Shown: one piece after another, positions 5,709-5,898 of the stretch
Numbering within the stretch: position 1 is the first letter of the stretch
How the letters are laid out: each line of letters opens with the position of its first letter
Origin: Gemmatimonadota bacterium
GTDB taxonomy: Bacteria; Latescibacterota; UBA2968; UBA8231
Length of the DNA stretch: 5,898 nucleotides
Assembly: GCA_026706165.1 (NCBI GenBank)
Contig: JAPOZF010000681.1
Span: 1-5,898 of the forward strand
Direction of reading: 5' to 3'
Notes under the pieces: generated by a model
Told to the model about the DNA's origin: nothing
The model's database searches: none
What the model saw: the letters and a program-made list of their open reading frames with translations, nothing else
Position numbers and translations under genes: made by a program

Positions 5709-5898
5709 ACCAAGCAGTACACCCTTCGCGGCGTTCCCGATCACGTAGACCGCGCCCTGCGCGAGAGGGCGGCGAGTTATGGCCGAAGTCTGAACCGCGT
5801 CGCCCTCGAAGCCCTCGAGCTGGGGCTGGGACTGGAGCGGGAAGAGAGACGGTTCCACGATCTCGATCACCTCGCCGGCACCTGGGTCGACGACCCCG
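5694..5898 (+). CDS. Second ribbon-helix-helix antitoxin, 3' end outside window
   Basis: This gene runs off the window after 68 codons with no stop. It begins MESRHTKQYTLRGVPDHVD, giving a polar strand at about residues 6-13. A first helix follows (about 15-26, HVDRALRERAAS) and then the turn-helix GRSLNRVALEALELGL (about 29-44), the FitA/VapB-like RHH pattern. The next part, rich in Glu and Arg, leads to HLAGTWVDDP, resembling the toxin-binding tail seen in such antitoxins. The ATG coincides with the predicted transcription start and has no properly spaced ribosome site, as in the first antitoxin. Its sequence differs clearly from the first, so this is a separate module and not a recent duplicate. 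A PIN-type toxin is expected immediately downstream. Confidence 0.8.
   Translation, partial: MESRHTKQYTLRGVPDHVDRALRERAASYGRSLNRVALEALELGLGLEREERRFHDLDHLAGTWVDDP

Noticed and set aside
4944..5870. 308-codon minus-strand open frame across the toxin and second antitoxin
   Set aside because: It runs antisense through an intact PIN toxin and an RHH antitoxin, has no domain of its own, and is explained by codon bias.

Overview
The window is GC-rich bacterial DNA with mostly G or C at third codon positions. A signal-peptide-bearing periplasmic-type binding protein points to a Gram-negative host, probably a proteobacterium, but nothing seen here fixes the genus. The layout is mosaic: a metabolic/uptake half (1-3982) and an accessory half (3983-5898).

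Metabolic half. The window opens inside a sulfatase gene whose N-terminal part, with the formylglycine motif, lies upstream (1-1089, +). Convergent to it is a solute-binding protein of the bacterial family 3 type (1287-2318, -). Divergent from that gene, across about 215 unusually AT-rich bases with a perfect 10-bp dyad, is a second, complete sulfatase with a Cys-type CxPxR active site (2543-3982, +). Two sulfatases flanking one binding protein suggest handling of a sulfate ester and uptake of a related solute. The substrate cannot be read from sequence, and no permease or formylglycine-generating enzyme is in view.

Accessory half. From 3983 to 4756 there is no intact gene of ordinary size. 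This stretch holds a 27-codon reading frame with a very good ribosome site that stops early, a protein-like C-terminal frame with no start codon (4390-4572), and a short relic of an IS91-type (Y2) transposase (about 4601-4678). It reads as an eroded insertion or recombination site.

Next comes a complete type II toxin-antitoxin pair: a ribbon-helix-helix (FitA/VapB-like) antitoxin overlapping a PIN-domain (VapC/FitB-like) toxin by 20 bases. A second ribbon-helix-helix antitoxin starts at 5694 and runs off the window, so a second toxin is expected just beyond it. Both antitoxin promoters have the same plan: a 19-nt inverted repeat (6-bp arms, 7-nt spacer) over the -10 box, with the start codon at the predicted transcription start, implying autoregulated and probably leaderless transcripts. 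The second operator is also nested inside a wider inverted repeat with almost the same centre.

I saw no tRNA, rRNA, CRISPR array or wholly new multi-gene system. The most interesting signals are the paired leaderless toxin-antitoxin operators and the decayed block beside them.
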